A stretch of 64,000 nucleotides of DNA from an uncultured Ilyobacter sp. (GTDB taxonomy: Bacteria > Fusobacteriota > Fusobacteriia > Fusobacteriales > Fusobacteriaceae). The stretch's first letter is position 1. Each line of letters begins with the position of its first letter. The position numbers were made by a program, and so were the translations under genes. The notes beneath the pieces were generated by a model, which made no database searches, was not told where the DNA came from, and was given only the letters and a program-made list of their open reading frames with translations. Of the stretch, positions 47,534-56,329 are shown piece by piece. The stretch spans positions 310,001-374,000 of the forward strand of contig NZ_OY764866.1 in assembly GCF_963668515.1 (NCBI RefSeq), read 5' to 3'.

Positions 47534-49165
47534 ATGGAGATACTAAAACCATTTGAATTTTTTTTAAAGGATATTATTTTTATAGTTGGAGAAATAATAA
47601 CCCTGAGCGTATTATTTTTACTTGTGTATATTATTTTTAGGGTTTTATTTAGGAAAATAGATTACATACCCTTTTTAAAAAAATATAAAGAGCATTCTAA
47701 AATCATCTTGAAAAAAATAAAAAGATTTTTAATATACAGCTATATTTCTATTTTTGTACTCTTAATGGGATATAATGGATATCTATTCTATAAAAAAATC
47801 GGTATTTACGAAAATGTTCTGCACCTGGCATCTAAAATTCCCAACAAATTTTGGATTGAAATTCTGATAGGGTCGGTAAAATTGGTACTGGTATGTATAG
47901 GGGCTAATTATTTAATCAAAATAATCTCAAAAATATTGAACAAGGCACAGGCTGCTGCAAAAGAATATAAAAATATAAGCTCAAATAATGAAACCATAGA
48001 CAGTTTTTTTCTCAGACTGCATACAATCATAAAAAATTCTATAAAATTTCTAGTTGTAATATACGCTATGAATCTAATGTTTTTTCCAGAGGTTTTTTTA
48101 AACAATATGTACGTTCTTTTGAAAATATACCTAATTATTTCAGGGGGGATATTATTTACAAAAGCAGCTACAGCAGTTGTAGACAGTCTAGAAGATCTCA
48201 GTAAAAGATACTGGTATCGTGAAGATTATGTGGGGTGGTACAACAGGCTCAATAATTTACTGCCGCTATTTAGAAGATGCTTGGAATATGTTATTTATAT
48301 ATGGGTTACTTCTCTGGCCATGCTGCAGATTAGTTTTTTTGAAAGATTTGTTCCCTTTGGAACGTCTATCGTACAAATAATAGGTATATTCTTTATAACC
48401 CGTGTTATTGTAGAACTTTTGAAATTTTTTGTTGATAAATATATGGTAAAATCTGAAAATCAGATTTTGAACAAGCAGAGACAGACTCTTGTACCTATAA
48501 CTAAGTCCATATTGCAGAGTATAATATATTTTATTGCATTTGTGCTCATGCTGAGAGCTCTGAATATAAATCCATTGCCCATACTTGCCGGTGCTGGTAT
48601 TTTTGGTCTGGTGATAGGTATGGGGGCCCAGTCTCTTATCAATGATATAGTTGCAGGAATATTTATTCTCTTTGAGAGTATATTTTTGGTTGGGGATTAC
48701 ATAGAGACTGGTTCAGCCAGAGGGATAGTGGAATCGGTATTTCTCAGAACTACCAAAATAAGAGATCCTAACGGACAGCTTCATATACTGAGAAACGGAC
48801 AGATAAATGGCGTGGAAAATTATTCCAAGGGGTATACTTTTGCCGTGGTAGAAGTAGGTGTCGCTTATGACAGCGATCTCAAACATGTATTTAGTGTTCT
48901 GACAAATGTAGGGAAAAAAATTAAGGATAACAACTCCAGTGTACTAGAGGAACTTGTGGTTCAGGGGATTAAAGAGTTTGGAGAATCGGAACTTCTCATA
49001 AGAACCTTTACAAAGGTGAGGCCTGGGCATCATTTCAATGTGGCTTATGAACTCAGAAACACGATAAAAGATGAATTTGATAATGAAGGCATAGAGATTC
49101 CTTTTGCAAGACGGGTGCTTATATTTAAAAATCAGGATGAGATAAAGCAAGATATAGGGATATAA
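47534..49165 (+). CDS. mechanosensitive ion channel, MscS family
   Basis: A 543-residue channel with about five or six N-terminal membrane segments before the conserved MscS core. TM3 and the following beta domain are seen as PILAGAGIFGLVIGMGAQSL, INDIVAGIFILFE, VGDYIETG, GIVESVFLRTTKIRDPNGQL and LRNGQINGVENYSKG. It opens under membrane tension to release solutes during hypo-osmotic shock. The size is between short MscS and long MscK types. I chose the ATG at 47534 with GAGGTG upstream; a GTG at 47525 overlaps that site. Confidence 0.92.
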   Translation: MEILKPFEFFLKDIIFIVGEIITLSVLFLLVYIIFRVLFRKIDYIPFLKKYKEHSKIILKKIKRFLIYSYISIFVLLMGYNGYLFYKKIGIYENVLHLASKIPNKFWIEILIGSVKLVLVCIGANYLIKIISKILNKAQAAAKEYKNISSNNETIDSFFLRLHTIIKNSIKFLVVIYAMNLMFFPEVFLNNMYVLLKIYLIISGGILFTKAATAVVDSLEDLSKRYWYREDYVGWYNRLNNLLPLFRRCLEYVIYIWVTSLAMLQISFFERFVPFGTSIVQIIGIFFITRVIVELLKFFVDKYMVKSENQILNKQRQTLVPITKSILQSIIYFIAFVLMLRALNINPLPILAGAGIFGLVIGMGAQSLINDIVAGIFILFESIFLVGDYIETGSARGIVESVFLRTTKIRDPNGQLHILRNGQINGVENYSKGYTFAVVEVGVAYDSDLKHVFSVLTNVGKKIKDNNSSVLEELVVQGIKEFGESELLIRTFTKVRPGHHFNVAYELRNTIKDEFDNEGIEIPFARRVLIFKNQDEIKQDIGI

Positions 49166-49211
49166 ACTGAAATTTTATTATTTGAAGGGTTAGCTGATCT
49201 ATAAATAGACC

Positions 49212-49272
49212 AAGAGGTGTACAGAGTAAAGAATTAAAGGAACAGTTTCTAAAACTCTTACACCTCTTTTTA
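49212..49272 (+). terminator. rho-independent terminator of the mscS gene
   Basis: AAGAGGTGTACAGAGT pairs with ACTCTTACACCTCTT across a long loop, followed by TTTTATATT. Confidence 0.72.
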
Positions 49273-49409
49273 TATTGTTGGCTAAGCCTATTGATAGGTT
49301 ATTTTCAGAGGGATTACAGATTTTGACTCAGAAGAGTAAAGTCCCTATGATTTTTTAACTGTTATTAAATGGGACAGCATGAAATTTTGAAATACGTCAA
49401 ACAAAACTC

Positions 49410-49724
49410 TCATGGCTTAACTATGTTTAAAATATAGACCAAGAAAATTGTAGCTGACACAACCAAAAGCATATTTTTCTTGAGAAGAATAAGCCCCCCT
49501 GCAAACATTAGCCCTGCAACAGATATCCACATGGTATCTGTAGAATAAAGTACATCAGGAAACAAAAGAGCTCCTATTGCAGCAAAGGGGATATATTCTA
49601 AAAATGATTTTAAAAATCTACCTGGTTTCTTTCCTGTATGGCAAAGAACAGGGACGGCCCTTAAAAAATAATTTATGAACATACTTCCTAGGATTACCAT
49701 CAAAAATTTAATTTCCATTTTCAT
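49410..49724 (-). CDS. azlD: AzlD-type branched-chain amino acid exporter subunit
   Basis: A 104-residue membrane protein with four segments, INYFLRAVPVLC near the start and FLEYIPFAAIGALLFPDVLY, typical of AzlD. It works with AzlC to export branched-chain amino acids or analogues. Its start overlaps the end of azlC by 17 bases, the usual coupled arrangement. Confidence 0.88.
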   Translation of the reverse strand: MKMEIKFLMVILGSMFINYFLRAVPVLCHTGKKPGRFLKSFLEYIPFAAIGALLFPDVLYSTDTMWISVAGLMFAGGLILLKKNMLLVVSATIFLVYILNIVKP

Positions 49725-50442
49725 CCTCCTTTACAGGAAAAATCAGTGCCCCTATTGCCGCTGTGAGTATTATAGCTATGATAACTCTCCAGTTTCCCAC
49801 AAGGTCTTTCAGAATGGGAATATAAAAGAAAATGGAACTTATCAGCATCCCCAGTAAGGTAATAACTGCAATTTCTTTTGAATTTTTTACAGCTGGTAGG
49901 ATAAGCCCGAGAAACATGATATATATGGCTATGCCAGTACTGGCTAATATGGAATCTGGCAGGAAGTCAGCTGCAACTATCCCTACAAGTGTCCCTCCAA
50001 CCCAGCCAAGCCATGATATGAGCTGTGAGCCCAATATAAAATTGATGTTGGGCTCCTCCTTTGTCATAGCTAAGACGAAGACCTCATCTGTTATTCCAAA
50101 GGCAAGTATTCCTTTGAGTCTCGTACTTATTCCCTTTGGCAGCTTGTTGGCGACACATAAGGACATAAGAAAATATCTGGCATTTATCATAAATGTCGTC
50201 AGAAGAATATTCCAAAGAGATGCTCCTGAAAGAAGCATGGTGGCAGAGATAAATTGGGTAGCCCCCGTAAAATTACTCATAGACATAATTAGAGCCATGT
50301 AACCAGGCAAACCTGCAGATTTTATGATCAGCCCAAATGTTACGGCAATGGGGAAATATCCCATGAAAATAGGACCGGCACTTTTCATTCCTATTTTAAA
50401 ATCACTATTTGATTTTATTCTTTTTAAAGCCACAGCTTTCAC
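49708..50442 (-). CDS. azlC: AzlC-type branched-chain amino acid exporter subunit
   Basis: A 244-residue membrane protein with about seven segments and AzlC motifs GPIFMGYFPIAVTFGLI, SNFTGATQFISATMLL and NARYFLMSLCVANKL. The start is a GTG at 50442, placed at the right distance from GGAGGA; an in-frame-looking ATG nearby is in another frame. The pair forms an amino acid efflux system. Confidence 0.9.
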   Translation of the reverse strand: MKAVALKRIKSNSDFKIGMKSAGPIFMGYFPIAVTFGLIIKSAGLPGYMALIMSMSNFTGATQFISATMLLSGASLWNILLTTFMINARYFLMSLCVANKLPKGISTRLKGILAFGITDEVFVLAMTKEEPNINFILGSQLISWLGWVGGTLVGIVAADFLPDSILASTGIAIYIMFLGLILPAVKNSKEIAVITLLGMLISSIFFYIPILKDLVGNWRVIIAIILTAAIGALIFPVKEDENGN

Positions 50443-50567
50443 CCTTCATTCCTCCAATTATTGAAAATTTAAATAATCAGTATTCTACACCTATTCCTTT
50501 TATTTTTCAATAAATTATTGGGGAATTGGGGATTTGTGTGTTTTGCACTCTGCTATTTTCCTAATAA

Positions 50568-50602
50568 TAAAAAAACACAAGATAACAAAACCTTGTGTTT
50601 TA
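50568..50602 (-). terminator. terminator of the antiporter gene
   Basis: AAAACACAAG and CTTGTGTTTT form the stem; on the minus strand it is followed by TTTTTTATTATT, 90 bases after the antiporter stop. Confidence 0.78.
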
Positions 50603-50688
50603 AAACAATGATCACCTGCTACCTTATTCCTGTTTTCTTAATAAAATTACCATCTGATATGAAATTTTTATGCAAAATTCTTTTTTTT

Positions 50689-53175
50689 TTATCTTTGCTT
50701 TATTCTTTCTAAAAATTCTGAATAACTGTAAGAACCCAGTATATCTGAAAGCATTTTTTTATCGGTAACTATTTTCACAATTTCAGAAAGAACCTTTAAG
50801 TGTCTGTTCGTTGGGTCTGATTTTGGCGACAAAAGTACTATGATAATCTTAGGACTTGATTTTACATTCTCCACTATAAAATTATTTTTATTTGTTGCAA
50901 TATATACTTGATAATCACCGATAGATTTCGTATAGGTATGAATAAGAAGCGTTTCCCGTGTTAGTTCTACCGGATATTTTTTAAGTACATCTTTCAAATC
51001 TTCATATACTTCCCGGCTTTCTCTTTCATCTGAAAATTTATCTGCGATTATTTTTAACAATTTTTCAGGATTATTTTCAGAAAAATTAAACATAAAATTA
51101 TTTTTTGGTAATCTTCTAATAATGGAGATATCCCCCTTGGTCTTCTCATAGGAAAATTCTTCGTCGCTGTTTGAATTACACGAAGGATAGACGGCTATAA
51201 TATTGTTGTTTCCAAATCTTTCCCCCAGTTTATTTGGCAACCTGTCAAAAGTGAGGCGCCATGCCAGCTGCCCCTGCTTTGCCATCATCTGAATAATCAT
51301 GTCATTATCCTTTATTACCTCTGCCAGGTTTTCTTCAATAACTTTCCAGCTATTTAAAGTCTTAAATTCATAGTTAAGATTAGATTTATTTTTAACGATT
51401 ATTTTTTGTAATTCCCCTTTTGTCGATTCATCTGATATTATTATCAATTTGGAGTTTATTGATAGGGCCATCTTAATTATGGAATAAAATTCATCAACAA
51501 AGCCACTCTGCCTGTTAATTAACGGTGGGACCATTAAAAAAATATTTTCTGTTATCCCTACAGGATGTATTATCCTTGTGATGTACATGGTTTCATTACT
51601 TTTTTTCACCGACTGATCGATTACTTTGCTAAACACTCTGTTGTTGCTTTTTTTTATTTTATTCCAATTTATAATAACCTTAGAAATCCTGTATTCTTTA
51701 ATAACTTTTGCTATGGCATTGGACACATTAATATCTATTCGATTGAGAGGGATGACACTCTTTTGCAATGAATTTGCATGGGTAACCACCTTGGTGAGGA
51801 CCCCCTCACCTTCTAAAATCTGCCTATCCACATCTTGACCATCTATAGCAACCGTCAGTGGATATAAAGGCTCATGGCTTCCCTTTTTCTTTATTAAAAA
51901 GGCAAACTCTATTAAGTTTTTCAAATAATCATTTACACCACCAATAGGTATAAGTATTCTATCTGTTTTTACAGTATCTGAAACTTCGTAATTGGTCTGA
52001 TTCTCCAACATCACTTCTTTCGCATATTTTTCTGTAAAAATAGTACCCAAAAAACAAGTGGAAACTATCATCATTATAGCTCCAGTCAAAATATCTTCAT
52101 TGAATATCCCAACTCTATATCCTATCATCACAACTGCCAGTGTAGCCGCAGCCTGGTTTACACTCATTGCAAACATTAAGTTTGTCTCTGATTTTTTAAG
52201 CTTTACAGTATTTCCAAACCCCACTGCTGCCAGATACTTAGACAGTATAGCAACTATAATCATTGTCAGAGATATTTTCAGTGCTCCGGTCCCTGTAAAG
52301 AAATGGCTCACGTCTATTATCATTCCCACAGATATCAAGAAAAATGGAATAAACATAGAACTTCCTACAAATTGCACCCTGTTCATCAGGGTACTTTTTT
52401 CAGGTATAAGAGTGTTTAATACAAGTCCCGCCAAAAAAGCCCCTATAACGGGCTCTAAACCGATAATGTGGGACAGATGTGCCAATATAAACAACACAGC
52501 TATTACAAAAACATACTCCTCAACTCCAGACTCTGAAGAGTAGTTTCTAAAAAACCACCTTGTCATTCTCGGAAGATATAATCCTGTCAATACAACATAG
52601 AGGGTACTGAAAGTAAATAATTTTATCCAGAAGTAAACCCCTAGGTTTCCCTGGTTGGACGCTATGACAACAATCATTACTAAAAATGCCAAAGTATCAG
52701 TTATAATAGTAGCGCCTATGGTTGTTGATACAGAGCTCTTTTTAGATAATCCCAGTTTGCTCACTATGGGAAAACTTATTAGAGTGTGAGATGAGAAGAG
52801 ACTGGCCATGAGCACTGATGCCATTAAATTCATTTTTAAGATATAGACTCCACTAAAAATTCCCATAACCAAAGGAACAGAAAATGTCAGCAGTCCAAAC
52901 AATATACTGTGATGTTTATTTTTTTTTACCTCCCCGAGGTTTATTTCGAGACCAGCTTCAAACATGATATACAAGAGCCCTATTGTCCCTAGTAACTCTA
53001 TGGTTCGATCATTTTCCAATATTCCGAAGGTATGCGGCCCTACTATGAGGCCTGCTGCAATAAGACCTACTATCCCTGGAAGTTTTAATTTTTGAGCAAA
53101 CAGTGGTGCTATAAGCACGCTAGACATAACAATAGCAAATATCAACACAGGATCATGTATAGGTAGACTAACCAA
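50689..53175 (-). CDS. CPA2 cation/proton antiporter with Usp-like and PTS EIIA-like C-terminal domains
   Basis: An 828-residue protein. Residues about 1-385 are a CPA2 exchanger with about 12 membrane segments (LKLPGIVGLIAAGLIVGPHT, GLLYIMFEAGLEI, EPVIGAFLAGLVLN). Residues about 400-680 contain two universal-stress-protein-like alpha/beta halves (RILIPIGG, RISKVIINWNK, LIIISDESTKG). Residues about 690-828 resemble a type-2 PTS EIIA domain (ETLLIHTYTKSIGDYQVYIA, IIIVLLSPKSDPTNRHLKVL, LSDILGSYSYSEFLERI), with a histidine at the LLIHTY position where EIIA has its phosphorylated PH. The start is a TTG at 53175 after GGAGTG. It should exchange Na+ or K+ for protons; the soluble part is probably regulatory. 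Confidence 0.83.
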   Translation of the reverse strand: MVSLPIHDPVLIFAIVMSSVLIAPLFAQKLKLPGIVGLIAAGLIVGPHTFGILENDRTIELLGTIGLLYIMFEAGLEINLGEVKKNKHHSILFGLLTFSVPLVMGIFSGVYILKMNLMASVLMASLFSSHTLISFPIVSKLGLSKKSSVSTTIGATIITDTLAFLVMIVVIASNQGNLGVYFWIKLFTFSTLYVVLTGLYLPRMTRWFFRNYSSESGVEEYVFVIAVLFILAHLSHIIGLEPVIGAFLAGLVLNTLIPEKSTLMNRVQFVGSSMFIPFFLISVGMIIDVSHFFTGTGALKISLTMIIVAILSKYLAAVGFGNTVKLKKSETNLMFAMSVNQAAATLAVVMIGYRVGIFNEDILTGAIMMIVSTCFLGTIFTEKYAKEVMLENQTNYEVSDTVKTDRILIPIGGVNDYLKNLIEFAFLIKKKGSHEPLYPLTVAIDGQDVDRQILEGEGVLTKVVTHANSLQKSVIPLNRIDINVSNAIAKVIKEYRISKVIINWNKIKKSNNRVFSKVIDQSVKKSNETMYITRIIHPVGITENIFLMVPPLINRQSGFVDEFYSIIKMALSINSKLIIISDESTKGELQKIIVKNKSNLNYEFKTLNSWKVIEENLAEVIKDNDMIIQMMAKQGQLAWRLTFDRLPNKLGERFGNNNIIAVYPSCNSNSDEEFSYEKTKGDISIIRRLPKNNFMFNFSENNPEKLLKIIADKFSDERESREVYEDLKDVLKKYPVELTRETLLIHTYTKSIGDYQVYIATNKNNFIVENVKSSPKIIIVLLSPKSDPTNRHLKVLSEIVKIVTDKKMLSDILGSYSYSEFLERIKQR

Positions 53176-53543
53176 AGTATATCACTCCTTTATATTAACT
53201 TTTTATTGGATTACTTATATTTTACTATAAAAATAGTAGTAAATCTACTATTGGCTCTACTTGTGCAAATTTAATATAATTTTAATAATAGATGCTTAAA
53301 AATGCTATACTCTACATTTATAGACTATATATTCAGACTTTTAGTTCTTTGGAGTATTACTTTATAGAATGTATTTATTAAGTTGTAACTTAAAACTTTT
53401 TTTGCACAAGTTGAGTATATAACTATTTTTACTATGGAAAGAAACTGATTCATTCAAAACTTTAAAATAAATTGATAATTTCTGGATTTTGGTATAAAAA
53501 ATATTAAAAAATGTTAGAATGAGTAGTGAATGGAGGGATTAAA
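53176..53543. other. intergenic region with an inverted repeat pair
   Basis: These 368 bases lie between the antiporter gene and a small membrane-protein gene. ACTTGTGCAAA at 53259-53269 is repeated as its exact complement TTTGCACAAGT at 53401-53411; each could be a regulator half-site or together a long-range stem. Otherwise the stretch is AT-rich with no further gene. Confidence 0.45.
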
Positions 53544-53675
53544 ATGGAATTGATTACAAATGGCAGTTATATATACATATTTTCAATTATTATTATGTTT
53601 TTATTCGCAAGAATGGCCGAAGGAAAACTCTTTGAAGGCGAAGAGATACGTACTAAAGGAAAATCTGAATTTTAA
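53544..53675 (+). CDS. small single-pass membrane protein
   Basis: A 43-codon frame, MELITNGSYIYIFSIIIMFL at the start, with an AATGGAGGG ribosome site 8 bases before the ATG. One membrane segment (about 8-23) is followed by a charged tail (RMAEGKLFEGEEIRTKGK). A hairpin at 53687-53713 and a terminator at 53725 follow. The good ribosome site, typical small-protein layout and terminator support a real gene. I do not recognise the family. Confidence 0.6.
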   Translation: MELITNGSYIYIFSIIIMFLFARMAEGKLFEGEEIRTKGKSEF

Positions 53676-53724
53676 AGTATATAGAAAAGGCCGGCTTTTT
53701 AGCCGACCTTGAAAAATTCTTATC

Positions 53725-53748
53725 AAAAAGAGTTAAAGCTCTTTTTAA
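53725..53748 (+). terminator. terminator after the small membrane protein gene
   Basis: AAAAAGAG and CTCTTTTT pair around TTAAAG. A second hairpin, AAGGCCGGC with GCCGACCTT, lies just upstream at 53687-53713. Confidence 0.65.
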
Positions 53749-54157
53749 AATGAAACACTTTTGATTTTGTTTCTTAGTACAGCAGCTAAAAGATAAACTG
53801 CTAACTCATAACAATTACTCCGATAGCTTTGTCTTTTTGATTTTTTTCAATATTCAATTGTCTCAAGAGTTAAACCTCATCTTCAATATTTTTGACATCA
53901 TCAACTCCTATTAAATCTTAAAAAAATTAATAGAATCTTTAGTATATCCCAGATTTCAAATAAAAATAAATTTATGATTTCTCCCTAAAGGATTCTCTAG
54001 GGTAAACTGGAATTTTTAAAATCTGAGAAACTAAATCCGTTTTGAAAACTTTAATATCTCTTTCTTATAATAACTTTACAAAGGGAGATAAGATATTCCT
54101 TTATTTTTTATTATTTTGTTTTTATTCAATTGAAATAAATTTACAGGGGAGGAACAA
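53749..54157. other. intergenic region, possible minus-strand gene remnant
   Basis: There is no intact gene. On the minus strand about 53810-53910 reads as broken coding text (GVDDVKNIEDEV, then in another frame QLNIEKNQKDKAIGVIVMS before a stop), suggesting a decayed small gene. The last 40 bases hold the GGGGAGG ribosome site of the following gene. Confidence 0.35.
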
Positions 54158-54439
54158 ATGATAACAGTGGTAGCAAAATCAATTTTGAAAGAGGGCAAGA
54201 CAGATGAGTTTAAAAACCTTACCAGAGAACTCATAGATGAGACCAGGAAGGAGAAAGGGTGCATAGAGTACATTCTTTATGAAGACATAGAAAACGGAGG
54301 AGTCTTTACCTTTATAGAAAAATGGGAAGATATGGACTGTCTCCAAGATCATTTTCAAAGTGAACATTTTAAAAAAATAGGGGCAAAGGTAAAAGAACTC
54401 AGAAAAAGCAGAGATATTAACATTTACAAAGAGGTCTAA
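54158..54439 (+). CDS. antibiotic biosynthesis monooxygenase (ABM) domain protein, YgiN-like
   Basis: A 93-residue protein of the dimeric ferredoxin-like ABM fold: MITVVAKSILKEGKTDEFKN, TRKEKGCIEYILYEDIENGG, FTFIEKWEDMDCLQDHFQSE and HFKKIGAKVKEL. Family members are small cofactor-free quinol or heme-type monooxygenases, or proteins of unknown reaction. It is monocistronic, with GGGGAGG 8 bases before the ATG. Confidence 0.88.
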   Translation: MITVVAKSILKEGKTDEFKNLTRELIDETRKEKGCIEYILYEDIENGGVFTFIEKWEDMDCLQDHFQSEHFKKIGAKVKELRKSRDINIYKEV

Positions 54440-54496
54440 AATACAGTAAGCATTTTGAAAGATTGTAATATTAGGTTTTTATATTTTTTGCAGGAG

Positions 54497-54526
54497 TTGA
54501 CAAAACAAGTAAAAAGGAGTTATACT
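54497..54526 (+). promoter_or_regulatory. promoter of the riboflavin operon
   Basis: TTGACA at 54497 and TATACT at 54521 with an 18-base spacer, immediately upstream of the FMN riboswitch. Confidence 0.82.
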
Positions 54527-54550
54527 AGTTGTGAAAATAGTAAATACAGA

Positions 54551-54668
54551 AATCTTCAGGGCAGGGTGAAATTCCCGACCGGCGGTGACAGTCCGCGAAG
54601 GCCATAGGGCCTTGATCTGGTGTAATTCCAGAACCGACAGTAAAGTCTGGATGGGAGAAGGAGATCTA
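54551..54668 (+). ncRNA. FMN riboswitch (RFN element)
   Basis: All conserved RFN blocks are present: TTCAGGGCAGGGTGAAATTC, CCGACCGGCGGTGACAGTCC, GATCTGGTGTAATTCCAG, AACCGACAGTAAAGTCTGGA and TGGGAGAAGGA. FMN binding is expected to expose the terminator at 54718 and switch off the rib operon. Confidence 0.97.
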
Positions 54669-54717
54669 CATGGCTGTATTTTTTACGGCTAATTTAAGTC
54701 TAATCCTAGTAAGAACT

Positions 54718-54744
54718 ATGCCCGGAGTTTATCCGGGCTTTTTA
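54718..54744 (+). terminator. riboswitch-controlled terminator
   Basis: GCCCGGA and TCCGGGC around GTTTA, followed by TTTTTAATTT, between the FMN riboswitch and ribH. Confidence 0.9.
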
Positions 54745-54776
54745 ATTTATTATAAATGGAAAAATAAGGAGGAATT

Positions 54777-55238
54777 ATGAGAGTTATTGAGGGAAATTTC
54801 ACAGGAAAAGGTCTAAAAGTTGGAATTATAGCAGGAAGATTCAATGAATTTGTTTCGTCTAAATTAATAGGGGGAGCTTTAGACGCCTTAAAAAGGCATG
54901 AAGTTTCTGAGGAAGATATAGATCTGGCATGGGTTCCAGGTGCCTTTGAAATGCCGCTAGTGGCTCAAAAAATGGCAAGATCCGGGAAATATGACGCTGT
55001 AATTACACTTGGAGCAGTAATAAGAGGAGCGACTCCACACTTTGATTATGTGTGTTCAGAGGTTTCAAAGGGAGTGGCGTCAGTGTCTCTAGAAACAGGT
55101 ATCCCTGTAATATTTGGAGTGCTCACAACTAATACAATAGAGGAATGTATCGAAAGAGCCGGTACAAAGGCTGGAAACAAAGGATTTGATGCAGGAGTAT
55201 CTGCCATCGAAATGGTAAACCTTTTAAAGGGGATGTAA
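54777..55238 (+). CDS. ribH: 6,7-dimethyl-8-ribityllumazine synthase
   Basis: A 153-residue lumazine synthase: [56 protein letters not shown] (catalytic His in PHFDYV) and [20 protein letters not shown]. It condenses the dihydroxybutanone phosphate made by RibBA with the pyrimidine made through RibD. It is the first gene after the FMN riboswitch; the operon order H-D-E-BA differs from the common D-E-BA-H. Confidence 0.96.
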   Translation: MRVIEGNFTGKGLKVGIIAGRFNEFVSSKLIGGALDALKRHEVSEEDIDLAWVPGAFEMPLVAQKMARSGKYDAVITLGAVIRGATPHFDYVCSEVSKGVASVSLETGIPVIFGVLTTNTIEECIERAGTKAGNKGFDAGVSAIEMVNLLKGM

Positions 55239-55241
55239 ACT

Positions 55242-56321
55242 ATGGATAAAAAATACATGGAGACGTCTCTAGAACTTGCATCAAGAGGAGAGGGAAATGT
55301 GAACCCAAACCCTATGGTAGGAGCCGTGGTGGTAAAGGACGGAATGATAATAGGGAAGGGATATCATAAAGAGTATGGGGGTCCTCATGCTGAGGTCTAT
55401 GCCTTGAATGAGGCGGGGTCTGAGTGTCGCGGCGCCACGATATACGTGACCCTAGAGCCCTGCTCTCACCACGGGAAAACTCCTCCATGTGCTGAAAAAA
55501 TAATAGAGATGGGTATAAAAAAATGTGTGATAGCCTGTCTTGACCCCAATCCCCTCGTGGCAGGAAGAGGAGTGAAGCTTCTAGAAAAAGCCGGTATAGA
55601 GGTGGAAGTGGGCCTGATGAAAAAAGAAGCCCTAGAACTGAACAGGGTATTCATGAAGTACATAACCACGGAAAAACCCTTTCTGTTTCTGAAATGTGCT
55701 ATTACCCTAGACGGGAAGATAGCTGCTAGAACAGGAAGTTCCAAATGGATAACCAATGAGATCTCAAGAGAGAAGGTGCAGAGGCTGAGACATCGTTTTA
55801 TGGGAATAATGGTAGGAGCGAACACCCTTATAATGGATAACCCAAGGCTCAATGTAAGAATAGAAGGTGGAAACGATCCCTTTAGGATAGTAATAGACCC
55901 TAAGCTCATTGTTTCTCTTGATTCAAATTTTGTAACTATGAAAGATGGGAAGAGCATAATAGTGACCTCTGAAAAAAACAAAAATTCAGAAAAAGTATCA
56001 CTTTTAGAAGCGAAGGGTGTTCGTTTTGCCTGGCTTCCTGGAAATGAATTTAAAGTAAATGATATCCTGAAAAAAATCGGTGAATTTAAGATAGATTCTG
56101 TTCTCCTTGAAGGGGGGAGCTATCTTATATCCAAGGCATTTGGAGAGAATGAAATAGATGGAGGAGAGATATTTATAGCCCCTAAAATATTGGGAGATCA
56201 AGAGGGGATACCTTTTATAAAGGGATTTTCATTTGACAGTATAGAGGAAGCCTTTGAATTGAAAAATGTTAAATTTAATCAATACGGAAATAATATTTCA
56301 GTGGAATTTTATAAGGATTAA
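55242..56321 (+). CDS. ribD: bifunctional pyrimidine deaminase/reductase RibD
   Basis: A 359-residue two-domain enzyme. The deaminase part has HAEVYALNEAG and LEPCSHHGKTPPCAEKI with the zinc-binding His and two Cys. The reductase part begins near residue 145 with PFLFLKCAITLDGKIAA and contains ITNEISREKVQRLRH, GANTLIMDNPRLNVR and LLEGGSYLISKAF. It performs the second and third steps of the pyrimidine branch. It starts 4 bases after the ribH stop. Confidence 0.96.
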   Translation: MDKKYMETSLELASRGEGNVNPNPMVGAVVVKDGMIIGKGYHKEYGGPHAEVYALNEAGSECRGATIYVTLEPCSHHGKTPPCAEKIIEMGIKKCVIACLDPNPLVAGRGVKLLEKAGIEVEVGLMKKEALELNRVFMKYITTEKPFLFLKCAITLDGKIAARTGSSKWITNEISREKVQRLRHRFMGIMVGANTLIMDNPRLNVRIEGGNDPFRIVIDPKLIVSLDSNFVTMKDGKSIIVTSEKNKNSEKVSLLEAKGVRFAWLPGNEFKVNDILKKIGEFKIDSVLLEGGSYLISKAFGENEIDGGEIFIAPKILGDQEGIPFIKGFSFDSIEEAFELKNVKFNQYGNNISVEFYKD

Positions 56322-56329
56322 AAAAGGGG

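Noticed and set aside
52058..52543. 161-codon plus-strand frame
   Set aside because: It is antisense to the membrane domain of the antiporter; hydrophobic text is a mirror effect.
55466..55981. 171-codon minus-strand frame
   Set aside because: It is antisense to ribD and has no independent support.
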